A program made the position numbers and the translations under genes. The notes beneath the pieces are model-generated. The model was not told the DNA's origin. It made no database searches and was given only the letters and a program-made list of their open reading frames with translations. A stretch of 64,000 nt of DNA from Alphaproteobacteria bacterium (GTDB taxonomy: Bacteria; Pseudomonadota; Alphaproteobacteria; Caulobacterales; Hyphomonadaceae): the NCBI GenBank assembly GCA_016125405.1, contig WGLW01000005.1, positions 1-64,000 of the forward strand, in the 5' to 3' direction. Below are positions 28,036-35,952 of the stretch, piece after piece (position 1 is the first letter of the stretch; each line of letters starts with the position of its first letter).

Positions 28036-29556
28036 ATGAAGACGCCGCGCGCCGATATCGCCGCCAACACCTATGATTTCGAAACGACGCCGCTGGTGAA
28101 ACCCACGGGTTTCCGCGAATACGACGCGCGCTGGTGGTTTGGCGGGCCGCAATATCCCCAGGCGCCGGAGCTGAATTTCCTAGGCGTCCAGGCGCTGGGC
28201 CTTGGCCTTGGAACCCTGATCCGCGAGATGGGCGTCGCCCCGCGGGTGGTGGTCGGCCACGACTACCGGTCCTATTCGCTCTCGATCAAGCAGGCGCTGA
28301 CGCTCGGGCTACTGGAAGCCGGATGCGAGGTGCATGACATCGGGCTGGCGCTGTCGCCGGTGGCCTATTTCGCGCAGTTCGCCCTCGACATCCCGTGCGT
28401 CGCGATGGTGACGGCGAGCCACAACGAGAACGGCTGGACCGGCGTGAAGATGGGCGCCAACAAGCCGCTGACCTTCGGGCCCGACGAGATGGGCAAGCTG
28501 AAGGACATCGTGCTCGGCGGGAAGTTCAGGCCGCAGCCGGGCGGAACGCTGATCCGTGTTCAGGGCATGCGCGAGCGCTATATCCAGCATGTCGGAAGCG
28601 CCGTGAAACTGTCGCGGCCGATCAAGGTGATCGCGGCCTGCGGCAACGGCGCTGCGGGCGCCTTCGCGCCGGACGCCCTTCGCATGATGGGCGCCGAGGT
28701 GATCGAGATGGACACCGAACTCGACTACACCTTCCCGAAATACAACCCGAACCCGGAAGACATCGAGATGCTGCATTCGATGTCGGCGGCGGTGAAGGCG
28801 CATGGGGCGGACCTTTGCGTCGGCTTCGACGGCGATGGCGACCGCTGCGGTGTGGTGGACGACAAGGGCGAGGAAATCTTCGCCGACAAGATCGGCCTGT
28901 TGCTGGCCCGCGATCTTTCCAGGCTGCACAGGAACGCGACCTTCGTGGTCGATGTGAAATCGACCGGTCTCTACAAGACGGACCCGGTGCTGAAGGAAAA
29001 CGGCGCGACGGTGGACTATTACAAGACCGGCCATTCCTACATCAAACGGCGCACCACTGACCTCAACGCCCTCGCCGGCTTCGAGAAGTCGGGCCACCTC
29101 TTCTTCCGCGAACCCTATGGCTACGGCTATGACGACGGCATCGTCGCCGCCGGCGCGGTGCTGCAGATGCTGGACCGCAATCCCGGTCGGTCGCTGTCGG
29201 AGCTGAAGGCCGATCTCGGCGAGGCGTGGACCTCGCTGACGATGAGCCCGCACTGCGCGGACGAGAAGAAGTACGGCATCGTCGACAAGGTGGTCGCGGA
29301 CTACGAGGCGCTGAAAGCATCCGGCGGCTCGATCCTCGGCCGGAAGGTGATCGACGTGAACACCGTCAACGGGGCGCGCGTGACGCTGGACGATGGCTCG
29401 TGGGTGCTGGTGCGCGCGTCCTCCAACAAGCCCGAACTTGTGGTGGTGGTGGAGAGCATGAGCAGCACCAGCGACATGAAGGCGCTGTTCCGCGAGGAGG
29501 TGAAGCCGCACCTCGCGAAATTCTCCGAGGTCGGCGCCTACAACCAGGAAATCTGA
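28036..29556 (+). CDS. Phosphomannomutase/phosphoglucomutase
   Basis: 506 aa of the alpha-D-phosphohexomutase family. The phosphoserine loop is VTASHNENGWTG (Ser128), the metal-binding loop is FDGDGDRCGVVD, and the sugar-binding region includes EKSGHLFFREPYGYGYDDG. The C-terminal phosphate-binding loop is VRASSNKPELVV. It interconverts hexose 1- and 6-phosphates (mannose and probably glucose), supplying nucleotide sugars for LPS, exopolysaccharide or holdfast. It is followed by a methyltransferase after 16 nt and is likely cotranscribed with it. Confidence 0.93.
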   Translation: MKTPRADIAANTYDFETTPLVKPTGFREYDARWWFGGPQYPQAPELNFLGVQALGLGLGTLIREMGVAPRVVVGHDYRSYSLSIKQALTLGLLEAGCEVHDIGLALSPVAYFAQFALDIPCVAMVTASHNENGWTGVKMGANKPLTFGPDEMGKLKDIVLGGKFRPQPGGTLIRVQGMRERYIQHVGSAVKLSRPIKVIAACGNGAAGAFAPDALRMMGAEVIEMDTELDYTFPKYNPNPEDIEMLHSMSAAVKAHGADLCVGFDGDGDRCGVVDDKGEEIFADKIGLLLARDLSRLHRNATFVVDVKSTGLYKTDPVLKENGATVDYYKTGHSYIKRRTTDLNALAGFEKSGHLFFREPYGYGYDDGIVAAGAVLQMLDRNPGRSLSELKADLGEAWTSLTMSPHCADEKKYGIVDKVVADYEALKASGGSILGRKVIDVNTVNGARVTLDDGSWVLVRASSNKPELVVVVESMSSTSDMKALFREEVKPHLAKFSEVGAYNQEI

Positions 29557-29572
29557 CGCAGGCGGTCCGGGC

Positions 29573-30181
29573 ATGAGCGAACCGGATGGCGTGATCGGAA
29601 CCTACCGGCGCCACGCCGCCGCGTTTGACCGCCGCCGCACGCGGCGGCTCGACGAGCAGGCGTGGCTCGACCGGTTCCTTGCACAGCTTCCCGACGGCGC
29701 CGAGGTGCTCGACCTCGGATGCGGACATGGCGAACCGGTCGCCGCCTACCTTATTGAAAAGGGATGCCGCGTCACCGGCGTCGACGCCTCGCCGCCGCTG
29801 ATCGCACTCTGTCGCAACCGCTTTCCCGCCCATGACTGGCGCGTCGGCGACATGCGGGCGGCGAACCTTGGACGCAGCTTCGACGGCGTGCTTGGCTGGG
29901 ACAGTTTCTTCTTCCTGACCTATGACGAACAGCGCGCCATGTTTCCGGCGTTTCGCGATCTGGTCCATCCCGGCGGCGCGCTGATGTTCAATGCGGGACC
30001 CCGCCATGGCGAAGCGATGGGCGCGTTCGAGGGCGAACCGCTGCATCATTTCAGCCTGGCGCAGGAGGACTATCGCGCCCTGCTGGACGCCAACGGCTTC
30101 GAAGTTGTGGCGCATCAGGCGGACGCGGCGGACGCCAGCGGACGATCGCCCTGGCTGGCGAAAGCGCGGATGGCGGGTTGA
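29573..30181 (+). CDS. Class I SAM-dependent methyltransferase
   Basis: 202 aa with motif I VLDLGCGHGEPVAAYL, the acidic motif II VTGVDASPPLI, and the post-I segment GVLGWDSFFFLT. This is the small-molecule Methyltransf_25 type. The region PGGALMFNAGPRHGEAMG is typical of these enzymes. It follows the hexose mutase by 16 nt and is probably in the same transcript. The substrate is unknown. Confidence 0.85.
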   Translation: MSEPDGVIGTYRRHAAAFDRRRTRRLDEQAWLDRFLAQLPDGAEVLDLGCGHGEPVAAYLIEKGCRVTGVDASPPLIALCRNRFPAHDWRVGDMRAANLGRSFDGVLGWDSFFFLTYDEQRAMFPAFRDLVHPGGALMFNAGPRHGEAMGAFEGEPLHHFSLAQEDYRALLDANGFEVVAHQADAADASGRSPWLAKARMAG

Positions 30182-30724
30182 TCCCGCACGCGCATACGCC
30201 CGCGATCTCGCAGATGAGTCTGCAAGGCGCGGGTGATCCTGCGTGGCGAGGAAACAGGGCGGCGCGCGGGCTTTGGCGGCGGTGCATGGCGAGACCGCCT
30301 CGCGGATGTGCGGGCGAACCGAACGGTCCGTCGCAACAGGTGCGGTGACAGCGCGCGCGGCGCGGGCGAGCATACGCACAACGGCGCGCTCCATGCCGCG
30401 GAACAGGCTGAAATGGGCGCAGAAGCGGCGATAGAGCGTGCGCTGGGTTCGCGGCGGCGCCTGCATCGTCCATGCGGGATCGGGCCCGCGTTCGGAGCGG
30501 CGGCGCGCCTCGCGCGCAACGAGCCAGATGAGACTGGCCTCGGCGTGGGCGAAGGCGACGGCCATCACGCGCAGGTCTTCGGGAAAGAAGGTCTTGCGGC
30601 CAGCAGAGCGCGCGCGGCTGTGGCCATGAAAGAAGAGGATCATCCAGATCACGCCATCGCGCAGCAAGCGGCCCCAGGCGACGGGGTCGGCGCAGAGCCA
30701 GCGAGGAAACGATCGGCGCGACAT
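30182..30724 (-). CDS. Possible gene of unknown function, 3' end unclear
   Basis: From ATG 30724 the minus-strand frame reads MSRRSFPRWLCADPVAWG and contains a hydrophobic stretch GVIWMILFFHGHS, then AVAFAHAEASLIWLVARE. By my count about 83% of the third codon positions in the first 120 codons are G or C, as in true genes here, which favours coding. However, no stop appears before the frame runs deep into the convergent methyltransferase gene (30181 and below), so the displayed left end is only the boundary of that gene. A frameshift or lost stop near 30240 would explain this. I do not recognise the protein. Confidence 0.35.
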
Positions 30725-30817
30725 GAGACTGGACAGGGGCTCCCGGTTGAAACGCGGGGGCCATCCTGCGGCGGCGGACAAGCCGGTCGGATAAGTTGGG
30801 CAGAATTTCTTTCGAGG

Positions 30818-30895
30818 CTCATCCTTCGAGAGGCTCGGGATGAAGAAAGTCTCGCCGTTGAGAGAGACCTCATCCGGAGCTTGTCGAAGGATGAG
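30818..30895. repeat. Inverted pair of 26-nt REP-like repeats
   Basis: Two copies of a 26-nt element lie head to head: one at 30818-30843 beginning CTCATCCTTCGAGAGGC, and its inverse at 30870-30895 ending GTCGAAGGATGAG. They agree at about 22 of 26 positions and are separated by 26 nt, so the transcript can fold into a long hairpin. Similar CTCATCCTTCGACAAGCTC-type sequences are dispersed in many alphaproteobacterial genomes. The right copy encodes the end of the aquaporin gene, including its stop codon. Confidence 0.7.
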
Positions 30896-31583
30896 AGCGC
30901 GAGGCGTGCGTCGCGCCTGCGCTGGACGCCGCCGGATAGAGGCCGGCGAAGGCGCCCCACCCTGCCAGCGCGCCAACGAGCTGGGCCGCGATGAAGCCGG
31001 CGACGTCCGCGGCGCGAATGCCGGAGAAGGTGTTGGTGAGCGAGCGGGCGAGCGTGACCGCCGGGTTGGCGAAGGAGGTGGAGGACGTCCACCAGTAGCC
31101 CGCGGCGATGACGAGCGCGACGGCCCAGGCGACCGCCTCGGGCCGGGCGCGGCGCACGGCTAGAATGGCGAAGACCAGCCCGAAGGTGGCGACGCCGTCG
31201 GCCATGGCTGTGGCGAACCCGGCGCGGGCGTGGGTTGCCGTCTGGATCAGCGGCAGACCGAACATGGCGTGGGCCAGCATGGCGCCGGCGGCGGCCCCTG
31301 CGCATTGCGCCAGCACATAGGCCAGCGCGCGGCCCGGCGGCAGCTCGCGGCGCAGCGTCATCACCAGCGTCACCGCCGGATTCAAATGCGCGCCGGAAAC
31401 GGGACCGAGCGCCAGGATCAGTACGGCCAGCATGGAGGCGGTGGCGAGCGTGTTGCCGAGCAGCGCGACGGCGTCGTCGGCAGACATGGCGTCGGCGAGG
31501 ATGCCCGAGCCGATGACCGTGCCGACCAGGAGCAGCGCGCCCAGCCCCTCGGCCGCAATCGCGCGCCAGCCGGCGGCGGTCAT
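30870..31583 (-). CDS. Aquaporin/MIP-family channel of the ars operon (AqpS-like)
   Basis: 237 aa from ATG 31583, overlapping the arsC stop by 4 nt. Six hydrophobic helices and both NPA boxes are present (GAHLNPAVTLVM and SFANPAVTLARS). In rhizobial ars operons, AqpS releases arsenite formed by ArsC down its gradient, replacing an ArsB/Acr3 pump; the same logic fits here, where no arsenite pump is present. The last ~9 residues (ending HPSTSSG) and the stop are encoded by the dispersed repeat at 30870-30895, so the native C-terminus appears to have been replaced. Confidence 0.87.
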   Translation of the reverse strand: MTAAGWRAIAAEGLGALLLVGTVIGSGILADAMSADDAVALLGNTLATASMLAVLILALGPVSGAHLNPAVTLVMTLRRELPPGRALAYVLAQCAGAAAGAMLAHAMFGLPLIQTATHARAGFATAMADGVATFGLVFAILAVRRARPEAVAWAVALVIAAGYWWTSSTSFANPAVTLARSLTNTFSGIRAADVAGFIAAQLVGALAGWGAFAGLYPAASSAGATHASRSHPSTSSG

Positions 31584-32083
31584 TGCTTGCCGATGTCGTG
31601 CAGGTGCTGCTGCAGGCTCATGCGGCTGAGCGATGCGTGCGGCAGGCTGGCGAAGGCCGTGATGCGCGCATTGAGCATCCGGTAGGTCTCGTCGAACGCC
31701 TCGGCGATCACGGCTTCCTTGCCCTCGACGCGCGCCGGATCGGGCACACCCCAGTGGGCCGTCATCGGATGGCCCGGCCAGATGGGGCAGACTTCCTCGG
31801 CCGCATCGCCGCAGACGGTGAAGACGAAATCCATCTTCGGCGCGTCCGGCGTGGAGAATTCGTCCCACGACTTGGAGCGCAGGTCCTTCGTCGGGTAGTG
31901 CAGCGCCTCGAGCAGGCGCAGCGTGTGCGGATTGACCTCGCCCTTGGGCTGCGAACCGGCGCTGTAGGCCCGGAACTCGCCCTTCCCGATGCGGTTGAGA
32001 ATAGCCTCGGCGATGATGCTGCGCGCGGAATTGCCGGTGCAAAGAAAGAGCACGTTGAGCGGCTCTGAGGACGAGTCGGGCAT
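31580..32083 (-). CDS. arsC: Arsenate reductase ArsC, LMW-phosphatase type
   Basis: 167 aa. The phosphatase-like P-loop is LFLCTGNSARS (Cys15), and the later DFVFTVCGDAAEEVCPIWPG supplies the paired redox cysteines. It reduces arsenate to arsenite using thioredoxin or a related donor. The C-terminal ~25 residues extend beyond the minimal domain. It lies one base downstream of arsR and overlaps the aquaporin gene, forming a compact arsR-arsC-aqp operon. Confidence 0.93.
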   Translation of the reverse strand: MPDSSSEPLNVLFLCTGNSARSIIAEAILNRIGKGEFRAYSAGSQPKGEVNPHTLRLLEALHYPTKDLRSKSWDEFSTPDAPKMDFVFTVCGDAAEEVCPIWPGHPMTAHWGVPDPARVEGKEAVIAEAFDETYRMLNARITAFASLPHASLSRMSLQQHLHDIGKQ

Positions 32084-32084
32084 G

Positions 32085-32420
32085 TCAGGCTCGTTTTGCT
32101 GGAGGAGAAGCGGGTTGCGCGAGCGGGCCGCAGGGCTGGCCGCCGCAGCATTTGTCGGTGAGGAAGCCGACGAGCGCGTTCATCCGCTCGAAGTCGGCGG
32201 TGTAGATCAGCGACCGGCTTTCGCGGCGCTGCGCGATCATGCCGGCGCGGTTGAGATGGGCGAGATGGAAGGAGAGCGAGGACGGCGGCAGCCCGAGCGC
32301 GTCGGCGATGGCGCCGGCGGCCATGCCTTCGGGGCCCGCCTGGACCAGCAGGCGGTAGATCGCGAGGCGGTGCTCCTGCGCGATGGCGGCGAGGGCGGGA
32401 ACGGCGTCGTTGGTGTTCAT
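32085..32420 (-). CDS. arsR: ArsR-family arsenic-responsive repressor
   Basis: 111 aa, winged helix (ALGLPPSSLSFHLAHLNRAG recognition region). The C-terminus has the cysteine cluster DKCCGGQPC (Cys91, Cys92, Cys97), resembling the As(III) site of the Acidithiobacillus-type ArsR, where adjacent cysteines plus a third a few residues on bind arsenite, rather than the N-terminal helix CxC of plasmid R773 ArsR. It should repress this operon until arsenite binds. Confidence 0.9.
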   Translation of the reverse strand: MNTNDAVPALAAIAQEHRLAIYRLLVQAGPEGMAAGAIADALGLPPSSLSFHLAHLNRAGMIAQRRESRSLIYTADFERMNALVGFLTDKCCGGQPCGPLAQPASPPAKRA

Positions 32421-32443
32421 TTGATATTTCCAGTATTATCGAA
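32420..32443. promoter_or_regulatory. Candidate ArsR operator (weak)
   Basis: TTTGATA and TATCGAA form an imperfect inverted repeat (6 of 7 pairs) separated by 10 nt, in an A/T-rich patch that starts at the arsR initiation codon. Autoregulated ArsR repressors usually bind such dyads close to their own start. A GAATC adenine-methylation site at 32441-32445 overlaps it. The match is too short to be certain. Confidence 0.3.
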
Positions 32444-32538
32444 TCATTGAAACCGCAAGCCCCACAAGGCGTGCGGGCGGCGGCGTTCTCCGGGGCCGGA
32501 CCGGCGCCCGGCAGATTTTGCCGAGTGATTGCAGGCGC

Positions 32539-32554
32539 TTAACGACCCGTTAAC
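32539..32554. promoter_or_regulatory. CtrA box upstream of divL
   Basis: The sequence TTAA-CGACCCG-TTAAC is a perfect match to the CtrA full-site consensus TTAA-N7-TTAAC. It lies about 115-130 nt before the divL start, with another GTTAAC half-site at about 32572-32577. CtrA is the master cell-cycle regulator of Caulobacterales and related orders, and DivL acts in the CckA-CtrA phosphorelay. TTAA is rare in this GC-rich DNA, so chance occurrence exactly here is unlikely. Confidence 0.65.
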
Positions 32555-32619
32555 GGTTCCCCTTCCATTTGGTTAACTGGCAGCTTCCCGGTAACGCGGG
32601 AAGCCAGTAGGGGCGTTGC

Positions 32620-32624
32620 GATTC
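32620..32624. promoter_or_regulatory. GANTC (CcrM) methylation site in the divL promoter region
   Basis: GATTC at 32620 lies 49 nt before the divL start; a second site, GAATC, is at 32441. CcrM methylates GANTC in alphaproteobacteria, and hemimethylation timing feeds GcrA/CtrA control of cell-cycle promoters. Position close to the likely promoter makes a regulatory role possible, but single GANTC sites are common enough that this remains a suggestion. Confidence 0.35.
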
Positions 32625-32668
32625 GGGGTGTCCGTCCGACGGGACGGCGGCCGATTTTGAGGCGCGAG

Positions 32669-35146
32669 ATGGACCTGAACATGACCCAGCCGCTGATCGT
32701 GCTGATCGCCGGGGCCGCCGCTTTCGGTCTGGCCGCCTTGCTCTGGGCCCTGAGGATTTCGAGCGGCGCGCGCGGCGCGGCCACCAAGTACCGCGAAGAA
32801 ACCCAGAAGATGCGCGAGAAGCTGGCGCGCGCCGAAAGCGTGTTCGGCGCCCACCCCGGCGTGATCCTGGTGTGGGAGGAAGACGAGAGCGACGACAAGC
32901 GCGCGCCGCTGGATGCGCCCGAGCCGGAATGGGGCGTGCCGAGCCTCTATGGTTCGCCCGTCGCGCTGATGGGCCTGATGCGGTTCGCCGACGACGGCGT
33001 TTCGGAAAATCCGGCCGTGCGCATCCTCGAAGGCGTCGCCGATCTTGAGGCGCGCGACGGCGCCGGCCAGGACGCGACGCTGCGTGACCGGCTGAAACAG
33101 CTGCGCGAGGAAGGCGCCCCCTTCTCTCTTACCATCATCGGACCCTCGGGCCGGTTCCTCGAAGCCGACGGCCGCACCGCAGGCGCCCGCGCCGTGCTGT
33201 GGATCACCGACACGACGATCAAGGGCCTTGAGGAATCGGGCGCACGCGCGCGCTTCGAGGAAGCCCGCGCCGCCGTTGCGCGCGATCCGATGGCGTTCCT
33301 CGAAATGCTGGGCAAGGCGCCCTTCCCGGCCTGGCGCATGTCCGGCGCGGGCAAACTGCAGTGGGTCAACAAGGCGTATCTCAACGCGGTGGGCGCAGGC
33401 AATCTCGACCAGGTGCTCGACCGCCAGATCATGCTCGACCAGCATGTGACGGGCCAGGCGCAGAAGACCATCCAGTCCAGCGCCGAAACCGACGACACGC
33501 GCCACATAGTGATGGCCGGCGAGCGCCGGGCGCTGCGGGTGAAGATGTTCCCGCTGTCGGGCGGTCTGGGCGGCATGGCGTTCGACATCACCGACCAGGA
33601 ATCGGCGCGCGAAAATCTCGACAAGCACGTCAAGGCGCACGACGAGACGCTGAACCATGTGGCCGACGGCGTCGCCATCTTCGGGCCCGACCGCAAGCTG
33701 ATCTTCCACAACCGCGCCTTCGAGCAGCTGTGGAGCCTCGATCCCGGCTACCTGATGGAGAAGCCCGACCACGGCACGCTGCTGGACCGCCTGCGCGAGC
33801 GCCGCAAGCTGCAGTCGCGGCCCGACTATGCGCGCTGGCGCGCCGGCGAGCTGGCCTATTACCAGGGCGAGAAGAACGACATCGTCGAGGACCAGTGGAA
33901 CCTGCCCGACGGCCGCATCCTGAAGGTGACGCGCCAGCGCCACCCGCTCGGCGGTCTCTTGATGCTGTTCAAGGACATGACCGACGAGCTGTCGCTGCGC
34001 AGCGAGTACAACGGCCTGATCAACGTGCAGAAGGCGACGCTGGACCACCTGCGCGAAGCCGTCGCCGTGTTCGGCGCGGACGGGCGGCTGCGGCTGCACA
34101 ACGAGGCCTTCACCGAACTCTGGGGCCTGCAGGGCAAGCTGGCCGACGCGCCGGAATTCGACGCCGTGGTCGATGAATGCTCGCGCATGTACCACGACCG
34201 CAATGTCTGGTCGAACATCAAGAGCCGCGTCACCAACCCGTCGCCGGAATACCGCCAGCAGGACAACGGCGTGATGAAGACGTCGGATGGCAAGACGCTG
34301 CGCTGGCTGAGCCAGCCGCTGCCCAACGGGGCGACGCTGCTGGCCTTCATGAACGTGACGGCCCAGCTTCAGGTCGAGCAGGCGCTGAAGGACAAGGCGG
34401 AAGCCTACCAGGCGGCCGACAAGCTGAAGACGGAATTCGTGCAGAACGTTTCCTACCAGCTGCGCTCGCCGCTGACGACGATCCTCGGCTACGCCGAGCT
34501 GCTGGAAAGCGGCAAGCCGGGCGACCTGACCGACAAGCAGCGCGAGCAGGTGGTTGCGATCCTCTCGGCCTCCGACCACCTCTCCAAGCTGATCAGCAAC
34601 ATTCTGGACCTGGCCATGATCGAGGCGCAGCGGATGGAACTGGATCTCACCGACGTGGACCTGCGCGTGGCGATCGAGGAATCGGTCGACCTGGTCGTCA
34701 CCACCGCCGAGAGCACGAAGGTGAAGGTCGAGATCGTCTGCGACGAACGCATCGGCACGATCCACGCCGACGAGCGGCGCATCAAGCAGATCCTGTTCAA
34801 CCTGCTGACGAACGCGCTGCGCTTCACCGGACCGGGCGGCCATATCAAGGTCGAGGCCCGCAAGGTGGACGGGGTCGTACAGCTGTCGGTGTCGGACAAT
34901 GGCAAGGGCATGCCGCAGGACCGCCAGGCCAGCGCCTTCGACAGCTTCACCTCCAGCGACAACCGCGGCGCGGGTCTTGGCCTTGCCCTGGTGCGCTCGT
35001 TCGTCGAACTGCACGGCGGCTGGGTGGCGATGAAGTCGGCCCCGGGCGCCGGCGCGGCGGTGATGTGCTTCCTGCCGGAAACGGCAAGCCCGCGCGCGGC
35101 GCGGGCCGAACTGGAGCTGGGACCGGCCGCGATCGCCGCGCAATAG
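32669..35146 (+). CDS. divL: DivL-type tyrosine pseudo-histidine kinase
   Basis: 825 aa from ATG 32669, which has GAGG 7 nt upstream. A single N-terminal transmembrane helix (PLIVLIAGAAAFGLAALLWAL) is followed by several PAS-like domains, including ones around LNHVADGVAIFGPDRKLIFHN and LDHLREAVAVFGADGRLRLHN, then a HisKA-like dimerisation domain and an HATPase domain. The H-box reads FVQNVSYQLRSPLTT, with Tyr596 replacing histidine, the hallmark of DivL. DivL senses phosphorylated DivK and controls the CckA kinase and thereby CtrA at the cell pole. The ATPase domain retains NLLTNALRF, DNGKGMPQ and GAGLGLALV. Confidence 0.93.
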   Translation: MDLNMTQPLIVLIAGAAAFGLAALLWALRISSGARGAATKYREETQKMREKLARAESVFGAHPGVILVWEEDESDDKRAPLDAPEPEWGVPSLYGSPVALMGLMRFADDGVSENPAVRILEGVADLEARDGAGQDATLRDRLKQLREEGAPFSLTIIGPSGRFLEADGRTAGARAVLWITDTTIKGLEESGARARFEEARAAVARDPMAFLEMLGKAPFPAWRMSGAGKLQWVNKAYLNAVGAGNLDQVLDRQIMLDQHVTGQAQKTIQSSAETDDTRHIVMAGERRALRVKMFPLSGGLGGMAFDITDQESARENLDKHVKAHDETLNHVADGVAIFGPDRKLIFHNRAFEQLWSLDPGYLMEKPDHGTLLDRLRERRKLQSRPDYARWRAGELAYYQGEKNDIVEDQWNLPDGRILKVTRQRHPLGGLLMLFKDMTDELSLRSEYNGLINVQKATLDHLREAVAVFGADGRLRLHNEAFTELWGLQGKLADAPEFDAVVDECSRMYHDRNVWSNIKSRVTNPSPEYRQQDNGVMKTSDGKTLRWLSQPLPNGATLLAFMNVTAQLQVEQALKDKAEAYQAADKLKTEFVQNVSYQLRSPLTTILGYAELLESGKPGDLTDKQREQVVAILSASDHLSKLISNILDLAMIEAQRMELDLTDVDLRVAIEESVDLVVTTAESTKVKVEIVCDERIGTIHADERRIKQILFNLLTNALRFTGPGGHIKVEARKVDGVVQLSVSDNGKGMPQDRQASAFDSFTSSDNRGAGLGLALVRSFVELHGGWVAMKSAPGAGAAVMCFLPETASPRAARAELELGPAAIAAQ

Positions 35147-35177
35147 TCCGCGCGGCGCCAACGGCTGGCGGCTTCCC

Positions 35178-35936
35178 CTACTTCGTGACCGTGACGCGGG
35201 CGATGGTCGTGCCGTCGCCGCCGTTGCGCAGTTCGTATTCGACGACGTCGGCGATGATCTCTCCGCCATCCGGCCCGGGCTGCACATGCTTGATGCGGAC
35301 CAGCGCATCGAGGTTGACCGAACTCGACGAAATGCGGTCCCGGATCGACTGCGCATCCGCCGCCGGCACACTCCAGGTCTGGGCCTGGCGGGCGTTGCCG
35401 AATTTCAGCGAGACGTTCTCTCCGAACGCCTTCCACGAAAGAACCGAACTCGGCGCCAGCGCGCGGACGGTGAACTCGCTGTAGCTCGGATCGTAATCGC
35501 TGAGGTTGGCGTTCATGGTGAGATGAAGCGCGCCGATCGTCTTGACCGCCGCCATGCCGGCGGTGATGCCGGCCTTCACTTCCTCGCGCGTGGCCGCCTT
35601 GTCGATGGGCTGGGCGTAACGGACCTTGTTGTCTTCCTCGACCCACTTGTCGACCGGCGCGGGAATGCCCGCGAGGTCATGGTAGAGGAACACCATCGTC
35701 GCATCGTCGGGGTTGGACAGTTCGCCGGTGCGTTTCTCGAAATCGCCGGGCGTGGCGGCCGCAACCTTCGCTGCGCCCGCCGTATCCGCGGCCTTCATGG
35801 CCCCGCCAGACGCCGCGCCCATTGCCGCGGCGCCGCTCGCGGACGAAGCGTCCGCTGCAGCCTTGCCATCGCCCTTGCCGCCGCAGGCCGCCGTGGAGAG
35901 GGCGGCCAGGACCAGCAGTCCCGCCAGTTTGCGCAT
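35178..35936 (-). CDS. Putative lipoprotein, 252 aa, unknown
   Basis: The signal peptide ends in the lipobox TAAC with Cys18 (MRKLAGLLVLAALSTAAC). A long Ala/Gly-rich low-complexity linker (residues ~25-65) precedes a folded domain with FLYHDLAGIPAPVDKWVEED and HLTMNANLSDYDPSYSEFTV. No family is recognised. It is encoded directly after another lipoprotein gene (16 nt apart on the same strand), so the two probably form an operon, convergent to divL. Confidence 0.75.
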   Translation of the reverse strand: MRKLAGLLVLAALSTAACGGKGDGKAAADASSASGAAAMGAASGGAMKAADTAGAAKVAAATPGDFEKRTGELSNPDDATMVFLYHDLAGIPAPVDKWVEEDNKVRYAQPIDKAATREEVKAGITAGMAAVKTIGALHLTMNANLSDYDPSYSEFTVRALAPSSVLSWKAFGENVSLKFGNARQAQTWSVPAADAQSIRDRISSSSVNLDALVRIKHVQPGPDGGEIIADVVEYELRNGGDGTTIARVTVTK

Positions 35937-35952
35937 GTGTCCCGTCCCCGGC

